From contig JANATG010000010.1 in assembly GCA_029449235.1 (NCBI GenBank), positions 1,941,001 to 2,005,000 on the forward strand: 64,000 nt of DNA, in the 5' to 3' direction. Each line of letters starts with the position of its first letter. Position 1 is the stretch's first letter. The notes under the pieces were generated by a model, which was not told the origin of the DNA, searched no databases, and saw only the letters and a list, made by a program, of their open reading frames with translations. The stretch is from Linnemannia schmuckeri. Its lineage: Eukaryota; Mortierellomycota; Mortierellomycetes; Mortierellales; Mortierellaceae. Below are positions 1 to 11,636 of this stretch, piece after piece. Made by a program: the position numbers and the translations under genes.

Positions 1-344
1 GGTGTAGAAATATCTGGATGAAGCGGGTCAGCCATGGACGTAGATACAGGTGAGGGGAGTCGGAGGTTGGGTGGAGATACGGATCGAGTATCTGTGTGGC
101 TCTCCATGTATTGTCGAAGAGTAGTGATATCGGGGGTGTTGACTTCAGGCGTCGCATGGGGGATGTTGTTGGCGTCCAAGGGAAGCAGACCATAGCACTC
201 CTCTGCATCGGGAATGACTGTCGTTTCCGACCCTGTGGGGGAGCGGGAGGCCAACATGTGGCTCGGAATGGCAGAGGGAGGGGCACCCCTTGGAATGCGC
301 ATACCCTCGGGCGCAATTGTGGACGAGTTGGGATTTTCTGCCAT
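1..344 (-). CDS. N-terminal part of an unidentified protein, cut by the window edge
   Basis: Reading the minus strand from an ATG at 344, the frame stays open for 114 codons to the left edge, so only the N-terminus is present. The peptide begins MAENPNSSTIAPEGMRIPRG and is rich in Ser, Thr and Pro, with an SPTGSETT stretch and a PEVNTPDITTLRQYMESH segment. This looks like a disordered N-terminal region; no domain is recognisable. A CTCCTAG acceptor-like sequence lies about a dozen bases upstream of the ATG, and a GTAAAT donor-like site lies near 1130 at the edge of a pyrimidine-rich (minus-strand) block at 1130-1510. A 5'UTR intron of roughly 0.8 kb is therefore possible, but that is inference. 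The rest of the gene is outside the window. Confidence 0.6.
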   Translation of the reverse strand, partial: MAENPNSSTIAPEGMRIPRGAPPSAIPSHMLASRSPTGSETTVIPDAEECYGLLPLDANNIPHATPEVNTPDITTLRQYMESHTDTRSVSPPNLRLPSPVSTSMADPLHPDIST

Positions 345-2112
345 GGGGGGCTGCCTAGGAGGCGTCAAAAAAAGGAAGGGGAAGGACGTACTTGTGAGAG
401 GGATGGACAGGAGACGATCAAAGGAGAGAATAAAGAAAGAAGCGTCGATCTGAGATCGACTTGCGTTTGTTTGGCCAGTAATAGTATTCTCCATCGGGCA
501 GATTTGATTGCATGGAAAGAGAAAGTGTAGTATGGTTTGTGTGTCCTTTTGGCGCTTTGGGAAATAGGATGAGTTGGGATGCGCTGGAATGCCAGACCGA
601 TTTGCACAGATAGCACCAACCACACAATTCCATGGCTTTTTGTCCTAAATCTGTATTCCACGTGTGGGCAATCCCCTTCCCTTTCGAGGATCACAGCACT
701 CACACTTGCTCCCGTTGAGGGTTGATGTCGTATCGTCGTCATCAAGTGCACAGTTGTAGTGAGATGTAGAGACGCAAAGAGATGAAGCAAGGGCCAGCTA
801 GGGCATAATGACAGCAAGCTAACACCCTCCCACATCCCGTTTCCTTTTCCGGTTGATTTTTTTTTATGTTAATCAGCAGCATCCGCTCATCCGTTGAAAA
901 ATTCGCTCGGAGCATTTTTCATTAGTGGGTTGCCATGGTAGGAAAGAGAACAAATCGAGAAAGCTCTTTTGTGCAACATATCCCTAGAGGTTGAGGATAA
1001 TGGTCCCTTTAGAGTAAACACTACTACGCAACAGTAATCGTGTTGATCCTGCATGTCCTTGCTTATGCTACTCCTGTATGTGTGAATTATTGAGTGGAGA
1101 ACGCAGAGTGACTTTTTGGTGGCGTATTTACCTTATAATGGAGGAGTGGTGAGAGAAGTAAGGCTGAAGAAAAAGAGTAACGAAGTATGTCGAGAAGGAG
1201 CTTACGATTCAATAAGAGTATGCAGACAACAAGCGGTGAATAAATGAAAAGGAATGCAGCGAGAATGAGACTGAATGTGAATGTGAGTAGAGAGAAGAGG
1301 GGGTAATGAATGCCAAATAAGTGGATTAGGAATGTAGAGACAACAAAACAACAAAAAAGAGAAGTATAAAGCAAGCAACGCTTGAAGTGGACGTGAGAAA
1401 GTATCGATAGTGGAGGGATACAAACAACAAAGAGGGAGAAAGAACATGAAAAGAAAGAATGAAAGGAGAAGGGGGAGTAAAGAAGAAGAAAGAGGTGAAA
1501 AGAGAGGCAAACACTAAGGGCAAGAAGGATGACAAGGATGATGTATGATTCATCCAAGTCAGTCAGGTTGCCCATCAATGACACGACAATAAAAAAAAAT
1601 ATGAAACCTCTTGGGTCAATTTTTCTTTTTTTTGTTTTTTTTTTCGCGCCTCACCGCGGCAGAAACGGCCTCTCCCCTTTCTTGTTCTGTCGAAGCACTG
1701 GCTGTTGTTTGTCGTGTTTGTCCCGTCTCTCCCTTTCTTTTGTTTTCTTTCATCTTTTATCTCCCTCCACTTTCTTCTCTTCTACTTCTGTCCTCATGTC
1801 GCCCCTATCACATACAATCAGGATTATTACCGAACCGAGGTAGGTAAAGAGGAAGAGAAAAAGAGAGATGCTTGTACGTTTATTCGTATTGCTGTAATTT
1901 GTTAATTGATGGTTGTATCCATGTAAGTCCCTCGATCCTCGTCATTTCCTGGTTTACTCGGATCCTGCATCCACAATATATCTACAAATAAAATAACAGG
2001 CCATTGTCAGAAATAGACATCAGCAATGGGATTCATAATTCTGCCAAGATACCTTCTCCGCCCGCCTACCCATCCAAGGGCTGATAATTTCGTACATTCC
2101 CCTACCCCTTAT
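345..2112. other. Intergenic, no gene recognised
   Basis: No convincing coding sequence was seen on either strand. The stretch 1130-1510 is strongly purine-rich on the plus strand (pyrimidine-rich on minus), like the leaders upstream of other minus-strand genes here, and may be the promoter or leader of the gene at the left edge. From 1610 to 1790 the plus strand is T-rich. The short open frames in these blocks are low-complexity Leu/Ser/Phe-rich translations and were not accepted. The right end is the 3' flank of the glutamate-cysteine ligase modifier gene. Confidence 0.5.
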
Positions 2113-3851
2113 TCATATGCTTATAATTACATACCCCTTCCTGGAGATCAGACCCCGACTGCTGATCAACACCGAATACTTAAGCACAAAGTTGGGTTCC
2201 AGCAACGACACCGATGTCGCAGCCAAATGAGGTTGCAGCAGCGAAGCCAATGTTGACTTGGGCAGAATGTCTATGGGTCATAAAAAAAAGGAGGAGACGG
2301 ATCAGAGTTGATCCTCAAAAGGAGGCGACAGGGAACATGATTGCGGTGCCACAAAAAAACAACGTCTCCATGCAACTGCATGCATTGTTTCTCGTCTGCC
2401 CACCCTTTCTTTTTTTGTCTTCCCTCAGAAAAACACAATAAAATATTTTTTTTTTCATTTTCATTTTCATTTTTCCTTACCTGACGAATCGCCATGGGTC
2501 AAGAGCTCAATTCCTTCAGCCTTAGCATACTCGATCAATCCCTTGGGCAATACACAGCAGTCCTCCAAATTAACCTGATTGATCTCGGGGACCACCGCCT
2601 CCACCTGAACCGCAGCAGCCTTCAAGATCTCCAATTGCTGTTTCGAGAACTCGGACACGCCCAATCGACCAATCTTGCCGGTCTGACGCAGTTCTGAGAG
2701 TCGTTTCCAAATGGGCAAGTAGAGCGACTGAACATCCTCTGTAAAGTGTTCAATCTCGGACGAGTCCAGCTCGTTTTCGTCGAATGTTTGGTTGGGGATG
2801 GCGAGGATGAAGTGATCAATTTTGATATTCGTAGAAGTTGCTGCGAGTGCTGTTTCCAGGTGCTGAATAGCATTGTGGAGGTGATCGACAGAGAGGGGCT
2901 CAGATGATCCATGAGGCGATAAGAAGAACAGCTTGACTATATTTGTTTGAGAGATTATTTTCGATGAGGTGAGTAATCGAGTAAGACTCGGTTTGGGGGC
3001 ATTAGCGCGTATGTATGACGATACGACTGGCATGAATGAACATGTGGGGCGTGCACTATTATTAATTACTTACCGGTGATCTCATATTTGGAACGATCCT
3101 CCTCGAGGGGTCCCAGGGTTGAGCTGTCGGCGATAGTGATGGCACGACCATGGATCTGTGCAGACTCGAGGGACCAGCTTAATGCGTGATCGATCGCAGA
3201 TACCAGCTGTGAGAAAAGGGCAAAATCATTTAACAACAAGGACGAGAAGTAGGAAATTACTGTTAGCGAGAGAAAAAGGAGGAGAGGAGGATAAGGTTCC
3301 TGTTTGCCACCAAAATTGAAAATGTCCACATCCGATCGACTTAACAACATACTGCACACGCAATTCGTACGACGCCAAACAATAAGAAAAAGAAAAAGAA
3401 AAAAAGTCCCTTGTTGAGAATGTGAGCCGATCGGGTTGTTGCTGTTGTTGCACGGGTGGTATTGTTCCTGTTGTCTATCCACATCGTTATGAAGACAAAA
3501 ACGACGAACCTCTCCTTCCCTCCTGCTCCACATCTTTGTCGTATAGTCCTGACATCCTCTTCTTTACTCCCTGCTCCTGTACTTCCTGTCGTTCCTGCTC
3601 TTCTCCATCCTTATAGAATAAATCCCTACCTCTTGGTTAGACTTCTTCAAAGAAGTGTTTAACAGCCCAGTCGTCCCTGTGACCATCGTGTTCCCCGTGA
3701 AAAGCGTCAAATGCGAGAACACATCCTTGGAAAATGCAGCCGGGAGGACCCTGTCTCTGTTTTGGGTTCCATTGCCGTGGTAGTTGGCTTTTCCATTGGT
3801 GAAGTAGTGCTGTCCGTTGTGGATGTCATCCGTGGCTTGAACTGCAGTCAT
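2113..3851 (-). CDS. GCLM: Glutamate-cysteine ligase modifier (regulatory) subunit
   Basis: Regulatory subunit of glutamate-cysteine ligase, the first and rate-limiting enzyme of cytosolic glutathione synthesis; the family has an aldo-keto-reductase fold without redox activity. Four exons on the minus strand: 3630-3851, 3074-3206, 2481-2936 and 2113-2270. All are bounded by GT-AG introns with matching phases, giving 322 residues, close to the family norm. Key matches to family sequence as I recall it: FSHLTLFTGN near the N-terminus, EITVKLFFLSPHG across the exon 2/3 junction, IGRLGVSEFSKQQLEILK, then NQVNLEDCCVLPKGLIEYAK and LLTHGD, and a C-terminal FVLKYSVLISSRGLISRKGY. The last exon reads through a possible GTATGT donor to a TGA, which fits the human-type C-terminus. 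A pyrimidine-rich leader lies upstream at 3870-4090. The catalytic subunit gene is not in this window. Confidence 0.88.
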
Positions 3852-4946
3852 GTTGTAGGATCTTGAGAATATGTTTCAGGCTGTACAAGAAACGAAACAA
3901 AAGGGGCAGTGGAATGAAAGAATGAAAGTGAATGTGAAAAAGAAAAGTAAAAAAAAAAGAAAAGAGAAATGAGCAATGAGAACGACGAGAATGAAAATAT
4001 GTTTGAACGAGTCTATGACTGAAGAAGCGGGTACTGTACAAGTGAAAGTTGAAGGTTGAAAGTAGAACGAAGTGTAGTAAAGAAGAAATTGTGTGTGGAA
4101 GAAGGATTGCGTGCTTACCCAACGGAGTATTTATTCCAAACGGTGACTTGTTTCCTTTTTGTCCCTTCTTTTGTGATCATTGGAGGGGAAGTGTGGGTCA
4201 GCCCTCTTGTTGTCATGGATCGATCCACTTCTGTGCTTGCGCCAAACCCATTACTAACCCATTTTTTTGCTCTGTCCCTGAAAACGAACACAAACGATCA
4301 AACTCATCCATTCACCAACCAGCCAGCGGGATAGCCAATTGCCCCCCGCCTCATTCTCCATATCTCATACACACATATTCAAGCAAGTTGCACAAACAAG
4401 CATAGTTGGCATGTGCGTAGCTCTCACCCTGTCCAATCCTGAACAACTTACAACAACACAAAAGCAGCGAATGGCATCCAACAAATTGCAGAGACGATGG
4501 TGTCATTCGGGAAATTTCGAGGCCATGCCTGCAGCAACAGGCAGAACTCCTCATTCTGCTCGTGATGCATCGCTCACCCTCTCCCCCTTCTCTTCTTTCG
4601 TCCTCAATTGCTTTTAAACACGGGAAAGATGAGAGAGAGAGAGGGCAATTGGAAGAGACAAGACGGACCATTATTCCGTCCTTGCTCATCACCACTGCCG
4701 CTTTGACGTTATCAGTGTACCTCTTCATGTCATCTATGTGTTGCAACAAGGACAAATAAGTGTATCGTTCACACAATCACCATACCACCATGCTCCACAC
4801 AATTAAACAAAATCAACAACAAGAAATGGGGTAAAGTGTGCAGAAAAGCACACCATCGATCTTATCTGATCCTCATTTCTGCGTTTCTTCTTTACCGACC
4901 AGCACAGAAGGACATTTCATCTACTTTCTTACTTTTTTCTTTGTTG

Positions 4947-4985
<39 letters not shown>

Positions 4986-5301
4986 CTCACACTCCCTTCC
5001 TCCACTTCGCTGTCCTTCTGTCCATCCTACTACTATCCGCCAACCGTTATCCCCCTGTCCCGAACGAAGACGCCACTCTCTGCAGCTCGTTACCGATCTC
5101 AAGAAAATATACTCACCGCAAAAAGACACCAGGGACCAAAACAAACAACAACCATAATCATCATTCAACACATGCAGTAGGATCGCTCGCTTAGGTTTGT
5201 ATGTTAAACAATGTATTATTGAAGAAAAATGCAATGGCGGAAAAAAGGGGAAAGAGACGCCTAACAAACTATACACATAAACGATCCATAGGACAAAGCT
5301 T
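3852..5301. other. Intergenic: GCLM promoter side and asparagine synthetase 3' flank
   Basis: The stretch 3870-4090 is purine-rich on plus and forms the pyrimidine-rich upstream region of GCLM. No gene was accepted between 4100 and 5300. An open minus-strand frame at 4351-4776 includes an acceptor-like CACATAG followed by DMKRYTDNVKAAVVMSKDGI, which looks somewhat protein-like, but it has no partner exons. A run of 37 T lies at 4949-4985. Confidence 0.5.
4949..4985. repeat. Uninterrupted T37 homopolymer
   Basis: Thirty-seven consecutive T on the plus strand, about 320 nt beyond the asparagine synthetase stop codon. On that gene's sense strand it is A37. It may be a low-complexity tract, a relic of a retroposed poly(A) tail, or partly an assembly length artefact. 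No retroposed sequence was recognised beside it. Confidence 0.9.
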
Positions 5302-8145
5302 TTAAGCCTGGGGAGCGTTCTTATCGTAGGCAGCATCGTGGACCTTCTGGGCACGGCCCGAGGGGTCAGCAGGGCAACCCCAGTCACCACGAGGGATCCA
5401 GCGGACGACGGACTCTGTGCAGGCCTCCTGGGGGAACCACTGCTCAAAGACCTCACGGTACCAGTAAGCCTCCTTGGTCTGGGGGGTATCCTGAGGCCAG
5501 CGAGCGGCAGCCTTAGCAAACTCCTCATCCGAGATCTTGGCGATAGCAGTGTCCTTGAGGGTATCAATCCAGCTGTATCCGACACCGTCCGAGAACTGCT
5601 CCTTCTGGCGCCAGAGGATCGAGTCGGGCAAGTAAGGCTGGGCGGTGGGGTCGTCCGAGGTGTCGAATGCCTTGCGGAGGATATGCTTCTCCATCTTGCC
5701 CTTGAAGGACATCTTCTCCTTAGGATCGACGTTCATGGCGACCTCGAGGAAGGCCTTGTCCAAGAAGGGAACACGGGCCTCAACACCCCAGGCCATGGTC
5801 GACTTGTTGGCGCGGAGGCAATCGGCGTAGTGGAGGTTCTTGACGCGGGAGACGGTTTCAGTGTGGAGGTCGGCGGCCGAGGGGGCGGCGTGGAAGTAGA
5901 GGTAGCCTCCAAAGATCTCGTCGGCTCCCTCGCCAGAGAGGACCATCTTGACACCCATGGCCTTGATCTTTCTGCTCAACATGTACATGGGGGTCGAGGC
6001 ACGAATGGTCGTCACATCGTAGGTCTCGAGGTGGTAGACAACATCGGCGATAGCATCCAGACCATCCTGAACAGTGAAAGTGTACTCGTGATGGACAGTC
6101 TTCAAGAAGTCAGCAGCGACGCGGGCAGCAGCCAAATCGGGCGAGCCCTCAAGACCGATCGAGAACGAGTGGAGGCGGGGCCAGGAGGCAACAGCAGACT
6201 CGTCAACATCGTCACCATCCTTGTTGAGGGGGACAGTGCCGTCGATAATCTTCTGGGTCTCACGGGCAGCGATCGAAGCAATCAAGGAGGAATCAAGTCC
6301 TCCAGAGAGAAGAACACCATAGGGGACCTCAGACATCAATCTCTTGCGGACAGCCTTCTCGAGCGACTCACGGATAAGCTTGTAGTCGACGGGATTGGAA
6401 GGGATCTTCTCACCGTCCCACCAGGTGGGCTCAAAGTAACGGGTGGTCTCGCCAGTCTCAGAGTCAAAGATGTGACCAGGGGGGAAGGCAATGATGCGAT
6501 CGCACTCCTCGTTGAGCGCCTTGAGTTCAGAGGCAAAGTAGATAGTGCCGGGCTGCTTGCTGTTCCAGCCTTGGTAGAGGGTGGTGATACCGATGGGGTC
6601 GCGGGCAGCAAGGATGCGGTTCTTCTTGGTATCGAGGAGGACCCAAGAGAACATCCCATCGAGGTGCTTGACAACATCAGCACCCATTGTCTTGTACTAT
6701 TAAAGCATTGTAGGTTTCCCGATTTGAATTTATGGTTAGCCGCCGTTCTTCTTAAAAAACAAAATTGGACACCTTGCAAGATATACCAAAAGGATCCAGA
6801 TAATTTCAAAGAGATAGAAAGGAACGTACGAGGTGAAGGATGACCTCACAGTCAGACTGAGTCTTGAACTGGGTTCCCTCGGCGCACATCTTGCGAAGGG
6901 CCTTGTGGTTGTAGATCTCGCCGTTGACGGACAAGATCAAGGTCTCGTCCTCGTTGGTCAAGGGCTGAGCTCCCGACTCTATTAGATATCCAAAAGAAGA
7001 ACGGGATTGTCAATCATCCGTCTTGGCAGCAAGTATACAATGTCCGTCATAAATCCAAGATTTTCTCTTCCTCCTATCGCCGTGCTGAGCTCTCCCACAC
7101 CCCCGGGTTCCCTCCTCTGCCTTCTCTTCTTCAACCCCGGTAGTGTTATTCTCGACTGACAATCATATGCGAACTGTCGGGTGTGTAAGTCATTTTTCAA
7201 CCCCAGCCTGGAGATCGTCTCTGATTCCGCCGCCAGACCCCGTTCGCCATAATATTCCACGGAAGGTTCAGTCAACTTCAGGTTCCTTTTGCTTGCCCTT
7301 TGATTCGTCCAACTAAGTCCTCTGCTCGCCTGTCATTGCTTCCTCCTCCGTCTGCCAGTCACAGAGAGAGGGAAAAAAATAATTCGATCCGCCCTTTTGT
7401 CGTTTGATCTGTCGTTTGTATGTCCTCGGATGGGTGGGTCCATATGTTATCATAGATGGGAAATTCTCCGATCTTGGCCTCTGCTCCTCTGCTCTTCTGC
7501 TCCTCTGCACCATTATGGCCAAAGGTTAAAATGTACAAAGGAAAAAAAGGGACAAGTGACTCACCAACACCGACAATAGCAAGACGCTCGTGGCAGAGAA
7601 TGTGCTTGCCAGCAACAGTGCATCCGCTCCAATCGGGACCACGGTGACGGAGCCTACATTAGATCGATAAGTAACAAGCAATGGTTGAGGTTGTTGATGA
7701 GTCAACTGCGTCTTCTTTCCTTGGTCGCTTTGTTGTTGTAGGATGCAAGGAAAGGCAAAGGCTGAAGAGAGCGAGTCGCAATAGATCGGCTGCTTCGTTC
7801 TGTGTAAGCCGTCTTTTGATCCTCGATCCATGCGCTCTACTGTACGTTGGCTGGTTGTCCTACGCCTCCAACGTCCACTTGCAATCCGTCCTTTGTCGCA
7901 TGGACGTTTTTAAAGTGGTGTTGTTCGCCTTTTCTTCCGAAAAAGGTTGTCAGGAATCCGAGAGAATTAAAGCAACTTGATTTACAAGCGCCATCGATAA
8001 TCCAAGTGAAAAAGAAAAGAAAGGTATAGTGAGAAGTGAAGGTCGGAAGGAAGCAAAGGACTTACTTCTTGGAAAGGAAGAGGGCGCGCTGACGGAAGGC
8101 GTTGGCATCGCCGGGCAAGTTGTAGACTCCAAAGATACCGCACAT
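5302..8145 (-). CDS. ASN1: Asparagine synthetase (glutamine-hydrolysing)
   Basis: Cytosolic class-II glutamine amidotransferase that makes asparagine from aspartate, glutamine and ATP. Four exons on minus: 8066-8145, 7565-7653, 6830-6978 and 5302-6696, phases consistent, 570 residues. The start MCGIFGVYN places the catalytic nucleophile Cys at position 2 after initiator Met removal, as the family requires. Exon 2 has LRHRGPDWSG and HILCHERLAIVG; exon 3 has NGEIYNHKALR and TQSDCEVILHL, all N-terminal glutaminase motifs. The large last exon holds the synthetase domain with the pyrophosphate-binding loop LLSGGLDSSL near residue 237 and LSGEGADEIFGGYLYFH. It ends in a ...KNAPQA tail. The ATG context is CACCATGT. 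Introns 1 and 2 are about 410 and 590 nt, long for this window. A pyrimidine-rich leader lies upstream at 8160-8330. The 501-codon open frame on the opposite strand is a compositional shadow. Confidence 0.95.
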
Positions 8146-10767
8146 GGTGATCTTATGTATGTATTAGAAGGAAGGAAGGAGAGGAGTCGAAGGAGGGAGG
8201 GAAAGAGAGAACAAGAAGCGACAACGGGAGTCGGAGACAAGGCAGGGGAAGGAAGAGAGAGGTAAAGAGGTAAAAAGAAGGAGAGGAGGAGAAGTATATA
8301 TAGGGATCAAGAAAGCAAAAAAAAAGGGTTGAGTCAGGCAAATAATGCGTTGGAGGAATGCTCTTTTTTTCTTTTGGTTTTGTTCCGCCGTGTAGCGTTT
8401 GCCTTTCGATTGATTTGATTTCTGATTGATCTCTATATTGCAAGGAGAGTGGGATGGTGGCTTTGCTCCATGACTCTTCAAAAAATGAATGCCTTAGAAC
8501 CCAATTTTGAAAGGTACTTATTTTTGATCCGCCGATTTGGCCGTTCTGACGGCTGCCCACCCCGCCTTTCCTTTTCAACATGGTTTCACTTTGTGAAAAG
8601 AAAAAAAGGACCCCAGTATGAGAAAACCCCTTATGTAGTTGCAGTAGTACAGTTATCCAGGTAATGGATGATGTAAAAGAAGCCTTTGGTCCACAGCTAT
8701 TTGACCATAACTCTTGGTAAGGAGGGCACAAAGCAGAAGGAGCGAGTCGGAGAAAAAAATAAGGCACCTACCCGCCGTTCTGTTGAATATGAATGTTGAG
8801 CCCTACTTTTCTATGACTCGATGACATTTTTTTTTATGGTTACATCCCCTCCTCCCTCCTTCCTCCCTCCTTCCTCCTTCTGACCCTCATTGTACCTTTC
8901 TGGTTCACTCCCGATTTCATTTCTGATCGGTTGTTTTCTTTGTCCTTCCCGCAAGGACACGATAGTACGAAGGAGGCGATGCGGGCAGCCAGAGAGGGAG
9001 AAGAAAAAGAGCTGAGCACCGATTTTTTTCTTTTCCTGTATGCTCGTGGAGAAGAAAACCGAATCCTAATTACCCTCTCGCTATCATGGCGTGTATATAT
9101 ACGCTTTTAGGCTTCAATCATCCTCATTAGCTGTTTTCTTTGATAAATTTAAAAAACTTATCAACTCATGGATTTGCGACAGCCCAGTGTCCATAGCGAT
9201 GTTGCTTTCTGATCCTCCAATGTTAACCCTTCAATCCTTACTTCATGATAATTCCACGTATGTTCACGCATATGTCGCTATTTCGCTCATATGACTGAGT
9301 ATATATTCCGAGTTCAAACGAAAGGATAAGGAGCGAAAGGCAAGGGACACTATTTGTACTACTTGCCACAAAAGGGACAATTAGATTTACTGAAGGCAGC
9401 AGCCTTGAAGGAGGTCAAGACCTTAACTGGGTCTTTTGGGCGTCACAAATGCACTGGGCGTATGCGACAGCGGACGCGCATCCGTCGTAATTGGCTAACG
9501 CGCAGGGGCCGGTCACGACGGTGGTCACGACCTTTTAGGGAAGTGGCAGGTCCGAAGGTTGGGATCTGTTGCCGTCATCTCTATTGAACTGTAGCAGCCA
9601 AGTCCGTGCTGAGGCGACAGCGAAAAGCACAGCGGTCGAGGCGAAAAGTATTAGCCTCACTCTTTTGTTACCGTCAAGTAAGGTTCAAGTTGGAAAGAGT
9701 TGGGTGTCTGGAAGTCTTTCAAAAAGCTAGCTTGTTCTAGCATAAATGCAAAAGATTGATGTGAACGTATTGTCACATAAGTACTTCTACGAGTGTTCTT
9801 ACGATGATAATTGCAAGCTTCGTTATCAGTTTACTCTTGAAGAAAGATCAGCTGTTGCGGTGGTGGAACTCGAAGGCGCGACTTCTTTATATGTGTGTGT
9901 AACAGTCAAAGGGAATGTTAAGGGAACAATAGAGTGAATCGAACATGGAGCAACGATGATGCATCTTGTACAGTGGGAACTAGGGTATTTATGTATGCTT
10001 GGTTACGAAGTGGTGCTGTTGTGGTTAGGGAGCCGAGTGGTTAGATGGACAGTCGGGCAGATGGAAAACCAAGGGCAGCTAAAGCCAATGGCAGCCAAAA
10101 TCAAGAGCAGCAAAGAGAGAGGGCAGCACAGAAAGAAGGGATGCAAAAAAGATAAAGGTTATGGTGAAAGGGTGTCAGAGAGAGGTATGATGAGAAGGAG
10201 ACGTGGGCACACACACACCAACACGACCCCACCCTTTACTTGGGTGTACATCGATGACAGAAAATAACTATAGTGGTAGGAAAAAGTATCTATGGTCTTG
10301 AGGGCGGTTTACAACAAAGAGCAGACACAGTAAAGAGGAATGCAAAAAAAGGTTAAGGGCACACAAGAAAAAAGAAATGCAAACGAAAATTGGCTTGTGG
10401 CAGCCAAGCGTATATAGCGACGTTGTGTTTTTTTTTGATCCTTCGCTGTCGGCTCTTTCTCTCCTCCTATAGATTTTGAGGTCGCGCTGTCGATGTTTTG
10501 TTCTCTACCACTACCGTCGATAAATTCTTTGGTCTTTAGGAGGTTTTCTCGTCTTCCTCAGAAAGCACCGCGACGCCGTCCCAAAACAAGCTCGAAAGCT
10601 AAGAGTCAAAAGACAATTGACCTCGGTGCGTGAGAGTTGGGCGTCGACTACAACTAAGACTGACATGAAGGTCAATCGAGCACAAGTAAAAAAAATCTCA
10701 TTCTGACTTTCCCCGATCTAAACATGCTTTTTTTCACGTTTGCCACCAAAAATACTCAAGCAAACCG
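8146..10767. other. Intergenic between asparagine synthetase and the inverted-repeat element
   Basis: The stretch 8160-8330 is the pyrimidine-rich (minus strand) promoter or leader of asparagine synthetase. The area 8840-8885 is a C/T-rich tract with repeated CCTCCCTCCTT. The rest, including open frames around 9354, 9746 and 9956, shows no recognisable protein. The stretch 10060-10130 contains several GGCAGC words in a purine-rich block. No tRNA or other RNA gene was recognised. Confidence 0.45.
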
Positions 10768-11636
10768 GAAGCTCTGAACCCAGCCTCTCGTCAGCAATTT
10801 TGCTGACGAGAGGCTGGGACACAATTTCCACTTTTACTAAGGATGCTGCAATTTCGTTCGAATTACCAAAAAAGGCTATTGTGAGTCTGACGGCAAGAAA
10901 GGGAGCGGTCTCAACTCACATCCCTTCACTCCTCTATAGTCTTCGCTCCTTCACGTCTTCTATACAATTGTCCCTTACCTCGCCCTCCGTCCTGGTTGAT
11001 ATCGAATAAAGCGATAGCATGTCTAACAAAAGGAAGCTCAGGTACAGATACGGATCTCAAGCACGTTCATTAGCATCGGATCATCCGAGCATCAGAGCCA
11101 CCGTTATTCAGTTTGTCTCATCTCGTTCTCTTTCTCTTCATACTCTTCATAGCGACATTCCGCCATATGAAGAGACTCCAGCCACGCCAAGTAAACGCGT
11201 GTCGAAGGTTTCCAGAGTAAGAGCGCTGTTTGATACGATACTCAGCGAGTCTTTGCTTTCGTTTTCATTGCGGCTGCTAAATCACTGTTCTTCAACGCGG
11301 TATAGCTTCAAGGCATAGCCGAGCTCGGCCGCATCGACTTCTGCAAACCTGATAAACAATCCCCTGGAGGAGCCATTCAAGTGAGTGGATAGCGGGCATT
11401 GGTGTAAACATGATGTTTTGTTCTCCGAGCACATTTCTAATCGTCTCGTGGCACTTTGTATTCGCTCCGCATAGAATACCCCGAGAAAAGCTGCCGAGGC
11501 TCTACTCTCATTGAGTGGAACCCATTCTCCTCTGGAGAGATCCACTTCCTTCAGGAACTTTGTAGAGTTCGACCCTGCACAGAATGAGGCGAATCCTTTC
11601 TGGTCGCCCGCGCAACCCTCTCAGCCAGGGCAAGAG
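10768..11636. repeat. Left inverted-repeat arm of the element
   Basis: Inverted counterpart of 16738-17664. It holds a perfect terminal hairpin, a shared upstream region (ACACAATTTCC, TTTACTAAGGA, ATTACCAAAAAAGG) and the first two exons plus the start of exon 3 of the DUF6589-like gene. Similarity ends after GGGCAAGAG at 11636. It has the intact ATG at 11019 that the right arm has lost. Confidence 0.8.
10779..10818. repeat. Perfect 19-bp stem hairpin at the left terminus
   Basis: CCCAGCCTCTCGTCAGCAA is followed by two T and then its exact reverse complement, giving a 40-nt hairpin eleven bases inside the outer end of the left inverted repeat. The matching place on the right side (17606-17653) has a diverged hairpin of the same family. 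It is likely a terminal recognition structure of the element. Confidence 0.9.

Noticed and set aside
4351..4776. Minus-strand frame with DMKRYTDNVKAAVVMSKDGI after an acceptor-like site
   Set aside because: It looks faintly protein-like, but no donor, partner exon or family match could be found.
5338..6843. 501-codon open frame on plus, antisense to asparagine synthetase
   Set aside because: It mirrors the codon bias of the real gene (few antisense stops), has no motif, and the opposite strand is a proven enzyme.
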